DNA of 64,000 nt from Sphingomonas sp. SUN039 (GCF_024758725.1 NZ_CP096972.1:2896001-2960000); one strand, 5' to 3'. Counted from the stretch's first letter, positions 18,102-29,591 are shown. A program made the numbers and translations. The notes: generated from the sequence alone by a model not told the origin.

Positions 18102-19805
18102 GTGACCTATGACGTGATCATTGTCGGCGGCGGCCATGCCGGAACCGAAGCTGCGGCTGCTGCGGCGCGCTGCGGGGCGCGGACGGCACTTATCAGCTTC
18201 GACGCGGCGAAGATCGGGGCGATGTCGTGTAATCCGGCAATCGGTGGGCTGGGCAAGGGGCATCTCGTCCGTGAGGTCGATGCGCTCGACGGGTTGATCG
18301 GGCGTGCGTCGGACAGGGCGGCTATTCACTACCGGATGCTCAACCGGTCGAAGGGGCCTGCGGTGCAGGGGCCGCGCATCCAGGCGGATCGCGCGCGCTA
18401 TGCCGCCGCCATTCACGCTTTCTTGGCGGAGATTCCGAACCTCGACGTCATCGAAGCTGGGGTAGCGTCGCTGAATCTCGCCTCGGGGCAAGTCGCCGGG
18501 GTCGTGCTCGACGATGGGACGGTAATTGCCGCATCGTCGGTCGTGTTGGCGACGGGCACGTTCCTGAATGCGAAGATGTTTCGTGGCCGCGAAACCGAGG
18601 TCGGCGGGCGCGTCGGCGAGCGGGCGGCGACAACGCTGGGGGATCAGCTGCGTGCGCTGAACCTGCCTATCGGAAGGCTCAAGACCGGCACCCCGCCACG
18701 GCTCGACGGGCGGACCATCGATTGGTCGCGGCTCGAACGGCAACTGTCGGACGAAGACGGCTGGACGATGTCGCCGCTGGGCCAGCGCGCGCTGCCGCAA
18801 TTGTTCTGTGCGATTACCCGGACCAACCTGGCCACGCATGATGCGATCCGCGCAGGTCTCGAGGCTTCGCCGCTGTTCTCCGGTGCGATCGAGGGGCAGG
18901 GGCCGCGCTACTGTCCTTCGGTCGAGGACAAGGTGCTGCGTTTCGGCGACCGCGACGGGCATCAGGTCTTTCTCGAACCAGAGGGAGTCGACTCGCACCT
19001 GATCTATCCGAACGGTCTCTCGACATCGCTGCCCGTCGAGACGCAGGTCGCCATGCTGCGGACGATAGCGGGGCTCGAAGCGGTCGACGTGGTCGTTCCC
19101 GGCTATGCGGTCGAATATGATTATCTCGATCCGCGTGCGCTCGACCATCGGCTGGGGCTGTCGGCGTTGTCGGGGCTGTTCTGCGCGGGGCAGATCAACG
19201 GCACTACGGGCTATGAAGAAGCGGCGGCGCAGGGGCTGGTCGCCGGCGTCAATGCTGCGGCTCATGCGCGGGGCACCGCGCCGCTGCGGCTCGGGCGCGA
19301 GCAAAGCTATATCGGCGTGATGATCGACGATCTGGTCTTGCAGGGCGCGACCGAACCCTATCGCATGCTGACCTCGCGCGCCGAATACCGGCTGGCGCTC
19401 CGGGCGGACAATGCCCCGACCCGGCTGACCGACGCGGGTGTGGCGGTCGGCTGTGTGGGTCAGGCGCGGCAAGAGTGGTGGACCAAACGCCGCGACGATC
19501 TCGACCGTGCGATGGCCGGAGCCAAAGACGTGCCCGTCGATGTCGCCGCCGAAATCGCCGTCGACGCCCAATATGCACCCTATCTGATTCGCCAAGAAGC
19601 GGAGCGGCGAAGCCTATCGGCGAGTGACGGATTGAACCTTGGGGACGACCTCGCCTGGGCAAGCATTCCCGGCCTGTCGAACGAGATGGTCGAACGCCTG
19701 ACCCGCGCGCGTCCGCGCACTTTGGGCGAGGCGCGACGGGTACGCGGCGTGACGCCCGCGGCGCTGGCTGCCATCATGGTGACGGCCAAGCGCGCCCATG
19801 GATGA
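18102..19805 (+). CDS. mnmG: tRNA uridine-5-carboxymethylaminomethyl modification enzyme, shortened C-terminal region
   Basis: FAD-dependent partner of MnmE (GidA). The 567-aa protein has the dinucleotide-binding [37 protein letters not shown], the conserved cysteine in RYCPSVEDK, and [15 protein letters not shown]. It is about 60 residues shorter than E. coli MnmG (629 aa). The missing part is internal, between [16 protein letters not shown] and [15 protein letters not shown], while the C-terminal [14 protein letters not shown]...GVTPAALAA helices remain. GTG start with AAGGG upstream. It overlaps rsmG by 8 bp. Confidence 0.94.
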   Translation: MTYDVIIVGGGHAGTEAAAAAARCGARTALISFDAAKIGAMSCNPAIGGLGKGHLVREVDALDGLIGRASDRAAIHYRMLNRSKGPAVQGPRIQADRARYAAAIHAFLAEIPNLDVIEAGVASLNLASGQVAGVVLDDGTVIAASSVVLATGTFLNAKMFRGRETEVGGRVGERAATTLGDQLRALNLPIGRLKTGTPPRLDGRTIDWSRLERQLSDEDGWTMSPLGQRALPQLFCAITRTNLATHDAIRAGLEASPLFSGAIEGQGPRYCPSVEDKVLRFGDRDGHQVFLEPEGVDSHLIYPNGLSTSLPVETQVAMLRTIAGLEAVDVVVPGYAVEYDYLDPRALDHRLGLSALSGLFCAGQINGTTGYEEAAAQGLVAGVNAAAHARGTAPLRLGREQSYIGVMIDDLVLQGATEPYRMLTSRAEYRLALRADNAPTRLTDAGVAVGCVGQARQEWWTKRRDDLDRAMAGAKDVPVDVAAEIAVDAQYAPYLIRQEAERRSLSASDGLNLGDDLAWASIPGLSNEMVERLTRARPRTLGEARRVRGVTPAALAAIMVTAKRAHG

Positions 19806-20420
19806 GGATGCGGCAAAGGCATGGCTCGCCGATCTGGGTGTTTCACGTGAAACGCTGGCGCGGATCGACCGGTTCGTCGAGATGCTGCACGAGGAAAATG
19901 GTCGCCAGAATCTCGTCAGCGCGGCCAGCCTCGATCATGTCTATGCGCGCCACATCGTCGATTCGGCGCAGCTCTGGCGGCTTGCGCCCGATGCCGGGTC
20001 ATGGCTCGACCTAGGCAGCGGGGCCGGTCTGCCGGGACTGGTTCTGGCCATTCTCACTGAAGCGCCGGTCATCCTCGTCGAGTCGCGACGGCTTCGTACC
20101 GACTGGCTGCAGCGCGCCGCCGATGCCCTGCGACTCGATAACGTCCGGATCGAGGCCGCGCGGCTCGAACTTGTCCCGGAGACGCCTGTCGACGTCATCA
20201 CGGCGCGGGCGTTCGCGCCGCTGCCGCGTCTGTTCGCACTTGCCCACAGGTTTTCCCACGGAAAAACATGCTGGATCCTGCCAAAGGGTCGTTCAGCGGC
20301 GGAAGAACTGGCGTCGGTGGCGACGACGTGGCACGGTAATTTTCACATGGAACCGAGCGTCACCGATCCCGATAGCGCGATTATCGTCGCGCACGGCGTC
20401 AAACCTAAAGGGGTGCGACG

Positions 20421-20424
<4 letters not shown>
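19798..20424 (+). CDS. rsmG: 16S rRNA (guanine-527-N7) methyltransferase
   Basis: A 208-aa SAM-dependent methyltransferase (GidB) that modifies G527 of 16S rRNA. The SAM-binding motif is [27 protein letters not shown] and ITARAFAPL follow in the expected order. Codons 15-19 (VSRET) contain a perfect parS site, as often seen in this gene in other bacteria. It overlaps mnmG by 8 bp and parA by 4 bp. Confidence 0.95.
19840..19853. promoter_or_regulatory. parS centromere site 2, inside rsmG
   Basis: Second perfect GTTTCACGTGAAAC palindrome, within the rsmG coding region 1.8 kb from the first. The coding sense reads VSRET, showing that the site is compatible with the protein. Two perfect copies this close are not expected by chance. 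Confidence 0.93.
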
Positions 20425-21205
<781 letters not shown>

Positions 21206-21209
<4 letters not shown>

Positions 21210-22096
21210 GCGACAACGTTGAGCCAATCACGCCAAAGCGCCGTGCGCCGGGACTAGGGCGCGGGCTGTCGGCGCTGCTCGGCGACGCGACGCCGGTCGA
21301 AACCAACCGCCTGGATGGCGTCCGCGAAATTGCGATTGCCGATATTACCCCGCACCCCGGCCAGCCCCGCCGCCATTTCGACGAAGAAGCGCTGGGCGAA
21401 CTCGCGGCGTCGATCGGCACGCGCGGCGTGCTTCAGCCGATTGTCGTGCGCCCCGTCGGCGATCGTTATCAAATCGTCGCGGGCGAGCGCCGCTGGCGGG
21501 CCGCGCAGGCGGCGCGGTTGCACAGCATTCCTGCCATTGTCCGCGTTTTCGACGAAGGGACGACGCTCGAAATCGCGCTGATCGAGAATATCCAGCGCGA
21601 ACAATTGAACGCCATCGAAGAAGGCGAGGCCTATCGCCGCCTGATCGACCTGCATGGCCACAGCGCCGATGCGCTGGGCAAGTTGCTGCACAAGTCGCGC
21701 AGCCACATCGCCAATCTGATGCGGCTGGGCGACCTGCCCGCGCCGGTGCGGGCGATGGTGGCTGACGGACGGCTGTCGATGGGCCACGCCCGTGCACTGG
21801 TGGGGTTCGATGGTGCCGAAGCGCTGGCCGAGCGAATCGTCGCCGAAGGCCTGTCGGTGCGCGCGGTCGAAGCCATTGTAAAAAAAGCGAAAAAACCCGC
21901 ACCCATCGAATATAAATCGATGCCCGAACGCGGTTCGAACGCCGACATCGCGCTGCTCGAACGGCAACTTGGGGACCTGCTGGGCCTCAAAGTCGCGATC
22001 AGCCACAAGGGTGGGGCAGGGGCAGTGAACGTGTCCTATGCCACGCTCGATCAGCTCGACATGATCTGCCAGCGGCTGAGCGGCGGGCCGGTCTAG
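21206..22096 (+). CDS. parB: Chromosome partitioning protein ParB
   Basis: A 296-aa centromere-binding CTPase of the ParB family. The N-terminal GLGRGLSALLGD motif precedes the CTP-binding domain (HPGQPRRHFDEEAL, PIVVRPVG, ERRWRAAQ with GERRWRAA, ENIQREQLNAIEE). A helix-turn-helix follows (LGKLLHKSRSHIANLMRL), and the last 45 residues form the dimerisation domain. ATGA overlap with parA. Convergent with holA, whose stop overlaps by 4 bp. Confidence 0.96.
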
Positions 22097-23079
22097 CGCC
22101 GCCGCGCTGCTGCGCGGGCCATGCCCAGCATCGCGGCATGGGCGAGCACGTCGCCTGCTGTCCCCGGCATCTTGACGCCCGCTTCGGCTTCCATCGCCAG
22201 ACGGTGCGCGGTCGCGGCGGCGTCGGGCGACCAGTGGCGCGCCTCACGCTCGACGGCATCTAATTCGCGCTTGTTGCCGCGCGGCATTTGCCCGCCGCGT
22301 CGCGCCGACAGGGCGCGCGCAACCATCAGCGCGCGCCGGTTGACCGCCCGCAGTCCGGGAATGACCTCGACCGCCGCCTCGCCCGAAATTTCCTGCGCCA
22401 GCTCGGCGACCTTGCCGTCGAACAGCGCATCGACCGTGTCCCATGCCTCGCGCACGTCGATGGCCGCGCCCACGGCTTCGATATCGGCGCGTTCGACCGG
22501 GCGGGGGCGATCGGGCGAGGCATCGACATAAAGCGCGAGCTTTTCGAGCTCGCGCATCATCAGCGCGCGGTCGCCCTGCGTCGCATCCGCCAGCAACCGC
22601 GCCGCATCGGGGCTGAGCCGCACGCCCATCGCGCGGCCGGTCTGCGTGGCAATGGCGTCGGCCTTCTGCCCCTCGGGCTTCCAGCTCTGGAAAGCGAGCA
22701 CGCGCCTGTCGTCCAGTGCGAGTTTCAGCAGTGCCGAGGTCTTGGGCAAATTGCCCGCGACCAGCACGGCGGGGCAGCCCTCGGGCGCGTCGAGCAGCGC
22801 CTCGACCGCCCGCAGGCATTCCTCGCCGCCGGTGACGCGGATCCAGCGCGGGCCGCCGAACATCGTGATCGCGGTTGCCTCATCGGGCAGCCGCGCCGGG
22901 TCTTCCTTCAGCGTCGCGCCATCGAGATCGACCCGTTCGGCATCGGCGCCCATCGCGGCGGCCAGCCGGTCGGCAAGTGTGCGCGATCCGGCTTCGTCGG
23001 GTCCGTAGAGCAGCGCGAGTTTCCAGTCGGAGCCCGGGGCGTCGAGCGCGCGCCCGATCTGGGCCTCGTTCGCCTTCAC
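22093..23079 (-). CDS. holA: DNA polymerase III delta subunit
   Basis: A 328-aa clamp-loader subunit that opens the beta ring. The alphaproteobacterial form starts [12 protein letters not shown] and includes LALLYGPDEAGSRTLADRLA, TMFGGPRWIRV and the ATQGDRALMMRELEKLALY helix. GTG start at 23079, overlapping the lptE stop by 4 bp (GTGA). Order leuS-lptE-holA is usual for alphaproteobacteria. Confidence 0.92.
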   Translation of the reverse strand: MKANEAQIGRALDAPGSDWKLALLYGPDEAGSRTLADRLAAAMGADAERVDLDGATLKEDPARLPDEATAITMFGGPRWIRVTGGEECLRAVEALLDAPEGCPAVLVAGNLPKTSALLKLALDDRRVLAFQSWKPEGQKADAIATQTGRAMGVRLSPDAARLLADATQGDRALMMRELEKLALYVDASPDRPRPVERADIEAVGAAIDVREAWDTVDALFDGKVAELAQEISGEAAVEVIPGLRAVNRRALMVARALSARRGGQMPRGNKRELDAVEREARHWSPDAAATAHRLAMEAEAGVKMPGTAGDVLAHAAMLGMARAAARRR

Positions 23080-23573
23080 TTGGCCGGCGCGTCCGCCGTT
23101 CGCCGGGCATAAAGCGCCACACGCGCGACAATCTGGTCGGCGACGACCCCGGTCAAACGCTCCAGCGCCGAATTCTCGGCAGCAATCGTCGCATAGTCCG
23201 ACGACACCACGTCGATCCCCGCGTCCGATCCGGCGGTCGCGTCGAGCACGGTCTGCCCGGTCGCTGTCTCGACGAGTTGATAGCGCGCGCGCAGAGTCCG
23301 CCGTTCGCGCGTCACCGCATCGTCGCGGCGCACACCGAAGCCGGTAATCTTGTCGTCGAGCTCGACCTTCAGGCTGTAGCGCGGGCTTCCTGCGGCCTGA
23401 ATGCGGTCTGCAAGTGCTGCCTGCATCAGCCAGCCCGCCTTGCCCTCGATCGGTGCGACCGACACGCCCGCGAGCGTTGCCGCGACCGGCCCGGCATTGC
23501 CGCCCGAATACAGCGGCTGAAGACCGCAGGCCGAGAGCAGGAGCAGGGGCGCGAGGAAAAGCGAGCGGGTCAT
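23076..23573 (-). CDS. lptE: LPS assembly lipoprotein LptE
   Basis: A 165-aa outer-membrane lipoprotein that plugs LptD in LPS export. A signal peptide with lipobox LLSAC places the acylated Cys at residue 16, followed by GLQPLYSGG, the family start. Overlaps leuS by 4 bp and holA by 4 bp. The other Lpt genes in the window are lptC, lptA and lptB at 59.8-61.9 kb. Confidence 0.9.
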   Translation of the reverse strand: MTRSLFLAPLLLLSACGLQPLYSGGNAGPVAATLAGVSVAPIEGKAGWLMQAALADRIQAAGSPRYSLKVELDDKITGFGVRRDDAVTRERRTLRARYQLVETATGQTVLDATAGSDAGIDVVSSDYATIAAENSALERLTGVVADQIVARVALYARRTADAPAK

Positions 23574-26137
23574 GCCACCAGATTGACCAAGCGGTCGGGC
23601 ACGACAATCACTTTCTTCGGCGTCGCGCCCGCCAGGATCGCCAATACCTTGGCATTGGTGACCGCGAGGCGCTCCATTTCGGCCTTGTCGGTCCCCTTGG
23701 CGACGGTGATCGTATCGCGCAGCTTGCCGTTGACTTGAAGTGCGACGGTGATTGAGTCCTCGACCAGCAGCGCCGGATCGGCCTCGGGCCAGGGCGCGTC
23801 GGCGACGAGCCCGGTGTTCCCGCGCGCCGCCCAGGCTTCCTCGGCCAGATGCGGCAACATCGGCGCGATCAGGCGGATCAGTGTTTCGATGGCCGTGTCA
23901 CGCGACGCGGACGGTGCGGCCTTTTCGATGGCATTGGCGAGTTCGTGGACCTTGGCGACCGCTTTGTTGAAGCCCAGACCGTCGATATCCGCGCCGATGC
24001 CCGCGATGGCGCGGTGCAGCGCACGGTCGATGGCCGGATCCGCGCCCGCGTTGCCCGTTTCCGCGTCGAACAACCGCCACAGGCGCTGGACGAAGCGCCA
24101 TGTCCCCTCGATTCCGCTTTCGCTCCACGGCAAATCGCGTTCGGGCGGCGAGTCGGACAGCATGAACCACCGCACCGCGTCGGCACCATAATGGTCGAAC
24201 ATTGGCTCGGGATCGACGGTGTTGCGCTTAGACTTCGACATCTTCTCGATGCGACCGCGTTCCACAGGAGCATCCATCATTGCTGGCCAGACGAGTTTGC
24301 CGTCCTTTTCAGCAATCTCATCTGGAGCAACCCACATATAGGTTGTGGTCGTTTCCAAGTTCCCAGCAGCAACAGCCTCTATTTCGGCCCTTTCGAGTCG
24401 AGCTCGATACGTCTCGTGCGTCACCATCCCCTGCGTGAACAGCCCGGTGAAAGGCTCGGTGATCCCGATCTTGCCGATGCGGTTGAGCGCGCGCGTCCAG
24501 AAGCGTGCGTAGAGCAGATGCAGGATCGCGTGCTCCACCCCGCCGATATATTGCCCGACCGGCAGCCAGCTTTCGGCCTCCGCCCGGTCGAACGGCGCAT
24601 CCTTGGGCTGGCTGGCGAAGCGGATGAAATACCACGACGAATCGGCAAAGGTATCGAGCGTGTCGGTCTCGCGCCGCGCAGGTTCGTTGCAGTTCGGGCA
24701 GGCGACGTGCTTCCACGTCGGATGGCGGTCGAGCGGGTTGCCGGGGATGTCGAACGTCACATCCTCGGGCAGCACCACCGGCAATTGCGACCGCGGTACC
24801 GGCATCACGCCGCAGAACTCGCAATGGATGATCGGGATCGGCGTGCCCCAGTAACGCTGGCGGCTGACGCCCCAGTCGCGCAGCCGGTATTGCGTTTGCC
24901 CCTCACCCCAGCCTTCGACTTCGGCGCGCGCAATGACGGCGGCCTTGGCATCGCCGACCGACATCCCGTCGATAAAGCCCGAATTGACGATCACGCCGTC
25001 GCCGTTGAACGCGGTGTTGCCCCGGAAATAAGGATCGACGTCATCGCCGTCGGCTACGACCCGCCGCACCGGCAGTTCGTATTTGCGCGCAAAATCCAGA
25101 TCGCGCTGGTCGTGCGCGGGCACGCCCATGACCGCGCCGGTGCCATAGTCCATCAGCACGAAATTCGCGACGAACACAGGCAACTTTGCATCGGGAATCA
25201 ACGGGTGATCGACAGTCAGCCCGGTGTCGAACCCCAGCTTTTCCGCCGTTTCGATCTCCGCCGCCGTGGTGCCGCCCTTGCGGCACTCCTCGATGAACAC
25301 CTCAAGCGCGTGCCGCCGCACTGCCATTTCCTGCGCAATCGGGTGATCGCAGGCGATGGCGAGGAAACTCGCGCCGAAAATCGTATCGGGGCGGGTAGAG
25401 TAGACGTCGATGCTGTCGCTGCCGTCGGACAGCGCAAAACTTAAGCGAACGCCCTTCGACTTGCCGATCCAGTTTTCCTGCATCAGCCGCACCTTGTCGG
25501 GCCACTGGTCCAGGCTATCTAGGCCTTCGAGCAGTTCCTCGGCGAAATCGGTGATTTTCAGGAACCACTGGCTCAGCTTGCGCTTCTCGACCAGCGCGCC
25601 CGACCGCCAGCCGCGCCCGTCGATCACCTGCTCGTTGGCGAGCACGGTCATGTCGACCGGATCCCAGTTCACGGCGGACTCTTTCCGGTAAACCAGCCCC
25701 GCCTTGTACAGGTCGAGGAACAGCGCCTGTTCGTGGCCGTAATAGTCAGGTTCGCAGGTCGCGAGTTCGCGCGACCAATCGATCGCCAGGCCCAGCCGCT
25801 TCAGCTGCGCGCGCATCGCGGCGATATTGGCGCGGGTCCAGTCGCCCGGATGCACCTTGCGCTCCATCGCCGCGTTTTCGGCGGGCATGCCGAAGGCGTC
25901 CCAGCCCATCGGGTGGAGCACTTCGTGCCCCGTCATCCTTTTGTAGCGCGCGAGCACGTCGCCCATCGCGTAATTGCGGACATGGCCCATGTGGATGCGC
26001 CCCGACGGATAGGGAAACATCTCGAGCACATAGGCGCGCGGTTTGGGGCTCGACGAATCGGCGGCGAACGACTGGCGCGCCTCCCATTCGGCTTGCCAGC
26101 GCTTGTCGGCGGCAAGCGGGTTGAAGCGCGTACTCAT
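23570..26137 (-). CDS. leuS: Leucyl-tRNA synthetase
   Basis: An 855-aa class I synthetase that charges tRNA-Leu. HIGH is present as H49-M-G-H52 in [16 protein letters not shown] and KMSKS near residue 630 ([13 protein letters not shown]). The editing domain lies between them (about 225-420) and a zinc-type CxxC pair is seen in HCEFCG and ACPNCN. First gene of leuS-lptE-holA. Confidence 0.98.
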   Translation of the reverse strand: MSTRFNPLAADKRWQAEWEARQSFAADSSSPKPRAYVLEMFPYPSGRIHMGHVRNYAMGDVLARYKRMTGHEVLHPMGWDAFGMPAENAAMERKVHPGDWTRANIAAMRAQLKRLGLAIDWSRELATCEPDYYGHEQALFLDLYKAGLVYRKESAVNWDPVDMTVLANEQVIDGRGWRSGALVEKRKLSQWFLKITDFAEELLEGLDSLDQWPDKVRLMQENWIGKSKGVRLSFALSDGSDSIDVYSTRPDTIFGASFLAIACDHPIAQEMAVRRHALEVFIEECRKGGTTAAEIETAEKLGFDTGLTVDHPLIPDAKLPVFVANFVLMDYGTGAVMGVPAHDQRDLDFARKYELPVRRVVADGDDVDPYFRGNTAFNGDGVIVNSGFIDGMSVGDAKAAVIARAEVEGWGEGQTQYRLRDWGVSRQRYWGTPIPIIHCEFCGVMPVPRSQLPVVLPEDVTFDIPGNPLDRHPTWKHVACPNCNEPARRETDTLDTFADSSWYFIRFASQPKDAPFDRAEAESWLPVGQYIGGVEHAILHLLYARFWTRALNRIGKIGITEPFTGLFTQGMVTHETYRARLERAEIEAVAAGNLETTTTYMWVAPDEIAEKDGKLVWPAMMDAPVERGRIEKMSKSKRNTVDPEPMFDHYGADAVRWFMLSDSPPERDLPWSESGIEGTWRFVQRLWRLFDAETGNAGADPAIDRALHRAIAGIGADIDGLGFNKAVAKVHELANAIEKAAPSASRDTAIETLIRLIAPMLPHLAEEAWAARGNTGLVADAPWPEADPALLVEDSITVALQVNGKLRDTITVAKGTDKAEMERLAVTNAKVLAILAGATPKKVIVVPDRLVNLVA

Positions 26138-26147
26138 AAGGGAAGCG

Positions 26148-26582
26148 TTACCCCGCGATGGCGTTGCGGCGCAGGTCGCGGGCCTTGGTCAGGATGATGT
26201 CTTCGAGCTTTTGCACCGTTGCGGCCTGCACCGGCACGTCGATCCAGCCGCCGCCCTGCTGCACTTGGCGGCTGGCGGCGACGCGGACGGCATCGGCGCG
26301 CAGGTCCTGATCGAGGATCGTCACGGTCAGCTTCATCCGCTCGCCGGGCGAATTCGGATTGGCGTACCAGTCGGTGACGATGACGCCGCCGTTCGAATCG
26401 GTCTGGACCAGCGGCATGAAGCTGACCGTGTCGAGCGCAGCGCGCCACAAATAGCTGTTGATGCCGATCGTCGTCGTGCGCGATGCGGCGAGATCGGCGA
26501 CGCGGCCGGGCCGCTCCTTCTTGCCACAGGCAGCGAGCGGGGCGACCAATATCATCGCGGCGAGTACGGAACGGCGGATCAT
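26148..26582 (-). CDS. DUF3576 lipoprotein
   Basis: A 144-aa putative lipoprotein: signal peptide with lipobox PLAAC (Cys19), then the DUF3576 core with [20 protein letters not shown] and a C-terminal ARDLRRNAI. Function unknown; the family usually lies just upstream of leuS in alphaproteobacteria, as here (10 bp). An envelope role is likely from its lipid anchor and the neighbouring lptE. Confidence 0.85.
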   Translation of the reverse strand: MIRRSVLAAMILVAPLAACGKKERPGRVADLAASRTTTIGINSYLWRAALDTVSFMPLVQTDSNGGVIVTDWYANPNSPGERMKLTVTILDQDLRADAVRVAASRQVQQGGGWIDVPVQAATVQKLEDIILTKARDLRRNAIAG

Positions 26583-26841
26583 CGGCGGAATTGTCCTTGG
26601 ATATCGGGCCTTGGCAGGCTGGCGAAGAGCGTTAGTGCGCTATCGCCGCGCCCGCAAGCACGGCATCGTCATCGCGGATTGGGGGGGCGGATTGCCGGAC
26701 GAGCGCAAAATCGATTGCTCCGGGCGTTACAATGTGTGTGCCTGGTGCAACAGCGGCGCAATAAATGTCGGCCGGGGGTAGAACCGAATCGTACACGGCC
26801 TATGTTAGGCATCGGAAAAACACAGGGAATCGAGTCGTTCG
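26583..26841. other. Divergent intergenic region, no gene found
   Basis: 259 bp between the DUF3576 lipoprotein gene and the outer-membrane-type gene. It must hold both promoters. A G-run (GGGGGGCGG, about 26685) and GC-rich tracts are visible, but no riboswitch, tRNA or convincing operator. Confidence 0.4.
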
Positions 26842-27555
26842 ATGACGCAGGGGCGGATTTTGGCAGGACTGGCAGGGGGTGCCCTTGTGGCGTCGCTCGC
26901 CCTGCTGACGCCTGCCTTCGGTGCCTCGACGACAGCGCTTCCGGCTAAGGCACCGGCCTCGCTCGGTCTGCGCGACGGAATCGGTTCGTTCACCCCCGCC
27001 GCCACCGATGCCCGGCTTGCCGCCGCCTTGTCGCGTTCGGGTCTGTCGAGCAGCGGCTTTCGCTTCACGCCTGCTTCGTCGGTGCGGCTCAACCGTTCGG
27101 TGACGGTCGCGGTGCGCGCGCGGACGAATCGTCCCGACGCGGTCGGCGATCAGGCCGATCTGGTTCAGCCCGCAACCTCGTCGATCGCGCCGATTGCCTA
27201 TAATCTGGGTGCCGCGGTCGGCTGGCGCAAATTCGCGGTTACCGGCGACATGCAGAAAATGGACCTGGCGGGCCTTGGACGCCGCGAGACGGTCGATGTC
27301 GGGGTCAGCTACACCACCAAGCGCCTGACGACGCGGGTTCAGGTGGCGGCGGACCGCACGTCGGGTCCGGCGGCGCGGACAGTTCTCGGCGGGTCGGGCG
27401 TGTCGGTCGATTTCGGCAGTTCCTATTCGCTGACGCGCAACCTCGATGTGACGGCGGGCGTCCGTTACCGCGCCGACCGCGACCGGTTGCTGCCGCAGAG
27501 CGACACCCGCCGCGACAGCCAGGCGGTCTATGTGGGCACTGCGTTCCGCTTTTAA
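26842..27555 (+). CDS. Putative outer-membrane beta-barrel protein
   Basis: A 237-aa exported protein: signal peptide with AFGA cleavage region at about residues 25-28, then a Thr/Ser/Ala-rich stretch. The second half has alternating polar/hydrophobic strands (AAVGWRKFAVTGDM, VDVGVSYTTKRLTTRVQVAAD, NLDVTAGVRYRADRD) and ends AVYVGTAFRF with a terminal Phe, as outer-membrane barrels do. About 8 short strands can be drawn. No specific family recognised; could be a small porin-like or surface protein. Confidence 0.6.
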   Translation: MTQGRILAGLAGGALVASLALLTPAFGASTTALPAKAPASLGLRDGIGSFTPAATDARLAAALSRSGLSSSGFRFTPASSVRLNRSVTVAVRARTNRPDAVGDQADLVQPATSSIAPIAYNLGAAVGWRKFAVTGDMQKMDLAGLGRRETVDVGVSYTTKRLTTRVQVAADRTSGPAARTVLGGSGVSVDFGSSYSLTRNLDVTAGVRYRADRDRLLPQSDTRRDSQAVYVGTAFRF

Positions 27556-28089
27556 TTAGTTGAACGCGTCGATTGCGGCCCAACCTTGGGCCCCCATTCC
27601 GCCTAGCTTTCTGAATTTAGCCGCAGTCATGCCGCCCAGCGCAATCGTGCGCTGACGCTGGTCGCCGATCAGCAACCCGAATCGCACGACGCCCAGCGAC
27701 CGTGCGCCCGGATGCGAGCGCGTCGCGAAGACTGGCGAGATGAAGACCAGATCGGCCCGGACCCGCATGGCCAGCGCCATTTCGCACCGGTTATGGACCG
27801 CAACGCTCCGCAGTCCCTTCGACGGCAAGGCCGAACGGTGGTGCGCGCCGTCGGCTCCCCATGCCCGCGCCTGCCCGGGCATTCCTGCCAGCAAAACTAC
27901 CAGCCGCCGCCGTCGCGCCACGCGCCTGACCCGCTCGAACAGCGTGCGCCGCTCCCCGGCCGGCGTCGCATGGTGCCGGAACACGATTCCGGCACCCTTG
28001 GGCAATTTCCGCGCCAGCACGACCGGGTCGCCGCCGCGCTCGTCGGTCATCAGCCACAGCCGGGGCAAGGGTGCTTTGCGGGATCGCAT
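27556..28089 (-). CDS. ThiE-like thiamine phosphate synthase family protein
   Basis: A 177-aa TIM-barrel protein of the ThiE/TenI superfamily. It starts MRSRKAPLPRLWLMTDERGGD and keeps the VFISPVFATRSHPGARSLGVVRF and IALGGMTAAKFRKLGG motifs. Residues of the canonical phosphate site are only partly recognisable, so it may be a TenI-like paralogue rather than true ThiE. Divergent from yggS with a 21-bp gap. thiL (36 kb) is the only other thiamine gene seen. Confidence 0.68.
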   Translation of the reverse strand: MRSRKAPLPRLWLMTDERGGDPVVLARKLPKGAGIVFRHHATPAGERRTLFERVRRVARRRRLVVLLAGMPGQARAWGADGAHHRSALPSKGLRSVAVHNRCEMALAMRVRADLVFISPVFATRSHPGARSLGVVRFGLLIGDQRQRTIALGGMTAAKFRKLGGMGAQGWAAIDAFN

Positions 28090-28110
28090 CGCCCTCCTAT
28101 AGCGCGGCGC

Positions 28111-28782
28111 GTGACCGAAACCGCAACTCCCGCCGACCGTCTAGCCACCGTTCGCGCGACCATCGACAAGGCCGCGCTGCGCGCCGCGCGTTCCGCCGAT
28201 GCCGTGACGCTGATCGCGGTGTCGAAAACGCACAGCGCCAACGAAATCCGTCCGCTGCTCGAGGCCGGACACCGCGTCTTCGGCGAAAACCGGGTGCAGG
28301 AAGCCGCCGTCAAATGGCCCGGACTGCGCGCCGATTATCCCGGTGTCGAACTCCATCTCATCGGCCAGCTCCAGTCGAACAAGGCCGCCGAGGCCGTCGC
28401 GCTGTTCGACGCCATTCATTCGGTCGACCGTCTCTCGCTGGTCGCGGCGCTGGGCAAGGCGATGGCGCAGAACGGCAAATTCCCCGACTGCTTCATCCAG
28501 GTCGACCTCGCCGACGAGCCGCAAAAGGGCGGTTGTGCGGTCGGCGAGCTGCCTGCACTCCTTGCCAGTGCCCGTGATGCCGGACTGCCGGTCAAGGGGC
28601 TGATGTGCGTCCCCCCTGCCGGTCTTAACCCCGCACCATGGTTCGCGTTTCTGGCCAAGCTCGCTGCCGACCATAGCTTGCCGGGCCTCAGCATGGGCAT
28701 GTCGGGCGACTATGCGACTGCCGTTACCCTTGGCGCGACGCACATCCGCGTCGGTACCGCGCTGTTCGGGGCGCGGGGATGA
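28111..28782 (+). CDS. PLP homeostasis protein, YggS family
   Basis: A 223-aa PLP-binding TIM-barrel protein. The PLP lysine is K39 in LIAVSKTH. Family motifs FGENRVQEA, LIGQLQSNK and GLSMGMSGDYATAVTLGATHIRVGTALFG are complete. It keeps vitamin B6 balance and buffers PLP. GTG start at 28111; overlaps the next gene by 4 bp (ATGA). Confidence 0.93.
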   Translation: MTETATPADRLATVRATIDKAALRAARSADAVTLIAVSKTHSANEIRPLLEAGHRVFGENRVQEAAVKWPGLRADYPGVELHLIGQLQSNKAAEAVALFDAIHSVDRLSLVAALGKAMAQNGKFPDCFIQVDLADEPQKGGCAVGELPALLASARDAGLPVKGLMCVPPAGLNPAPWFAFLAKLAADHSLPGLSMGMSGDYATAVTLGATHIRVGTALFGARG

Positions 28783-29456
28783 ACATCGACGGGATTATCT
28801 TCGACTTCGACGGCGTGCTGATCGAAAGCGAATATGCGGGCAATCTCCAGATTGCGCGGACGCTGACCGGGCTCGGCTACCCGACCACGGTCGATCAGGC
28901 ACTGGCCAAGTTCGTGGGACTCGGCGGTCGCGATTTTCTCGATGCAGTGGCGGGGCATATCGGCGGGCCGGTCCCCGATGCCTTCCACGCCGAGCGTCAG
29001 GCCGAGGATGCGCGGGTGCTGGCACAGGGGATCGACGCGGTCGAAGGGGCAATCGCGTTCGTCCGCAGCCTGTCCGGCGACCTGCCGCGCGCTATCGCCT
29101 CGTCGAGCACCTCCCACTGGATCGAGACCCATCTGGCACACATCGGGCTGCGCGACGCCTTCGGCCCCCACATCTATTCGGGGCGCGAGCATGTGACGCG
29201 CGGCAAGCCTGCCCCCGACATCTATCTCCATGCCGCCGCACAGATCGGTACCGATATCGCCCGCACCCTCATCATCGAGGATTCGCCCGTAGGCGTCACC
29301 GGGGCGGTCGCCTCGGGCGCGCAGGTCGTCGGGCTGGCTGTGGGGCAGCATTGCGGACCCGATCATGAGGCGATCCTGCGCCGTGCGGGCGCACCGGTCG
29401 TTGTCCATGATTTTGCCGCCATCGCGCGGATGGTGGCGGGGCGGCTCGCTGCCTAG
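28779..29456 (+). CDS. HAD hydrolase, phosphatase subfamily
   Basis: A 225-aa HAD phosphatase. Motif I is FDFDGVLIESE with D9 and D11; motif II is IASSST; motif III is GKPAPDIYLHAA; motif IV is IIEDSPVGVTGA. The cap helix bundle (about 20-95) is of the phosphoglycolate-phosphatase/beta-phosphoglucomutase type. Substrate not predictable. Coupled to yggS by a 4-bp overlap. Confidence 0.85.
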   Translation: MNIDGIIFDFDGVLIESEYAGNLQIARTLTGLGYPTTVDQALAKFVGLGGRDFLDAVAGHIGGPVPDAFHAERQAEDARVLAQGIDAVEGAIAFVRSLSGDLPRAIASSSTSHWIETHLAHIGLRDAFGPHIYSGREHVTRGKPAPDIYLHAAAQIGTDIARTLIIEDSPVGVTGAVASGAQVVGLAVGQHCGPDHEAILRRAGAPVVVHDFAAIARMVAGRLAA

Positions 29457-29485
29457 CGATTGCCCCGCTGCTGTCTGGGAGAAAA

Positions 29486-29561
29486 TGGTGCCCGGGGACG
29501 GGGTCGAACCGCCGACACTGCGATTTTCAGTCGCATGCTCTACCAACTGAGCTACCCGGGC
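29486..29561 (-). tRNA. tRNA-Phe (anticodon GAA)
   Basis: A 76-nt minus-strand tRNA. It starts GCCCGGGTAGCTCAGTTGG, has an anticodon arm reading CGACTGAAAATCG (anticodon GAA) and a GGTTCGACCCC T-arm, and ends with an encoded CCA. The acceptor stem pairs GCCCGGG with CCCGGGC. It sits beside yacG, a placement common in alphaproteobacteria. Confidence 0.97.
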
Positions 29562-29591
29562 ACACGGAGCAGACGCCCGCGAAGGCCGCGC

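Noticed and set aside
20340-20353. TTTTCACATGGAAC in rsmG
   Set aside because: Three mismatches to parS, including the central CG; not a plausible ParB site.
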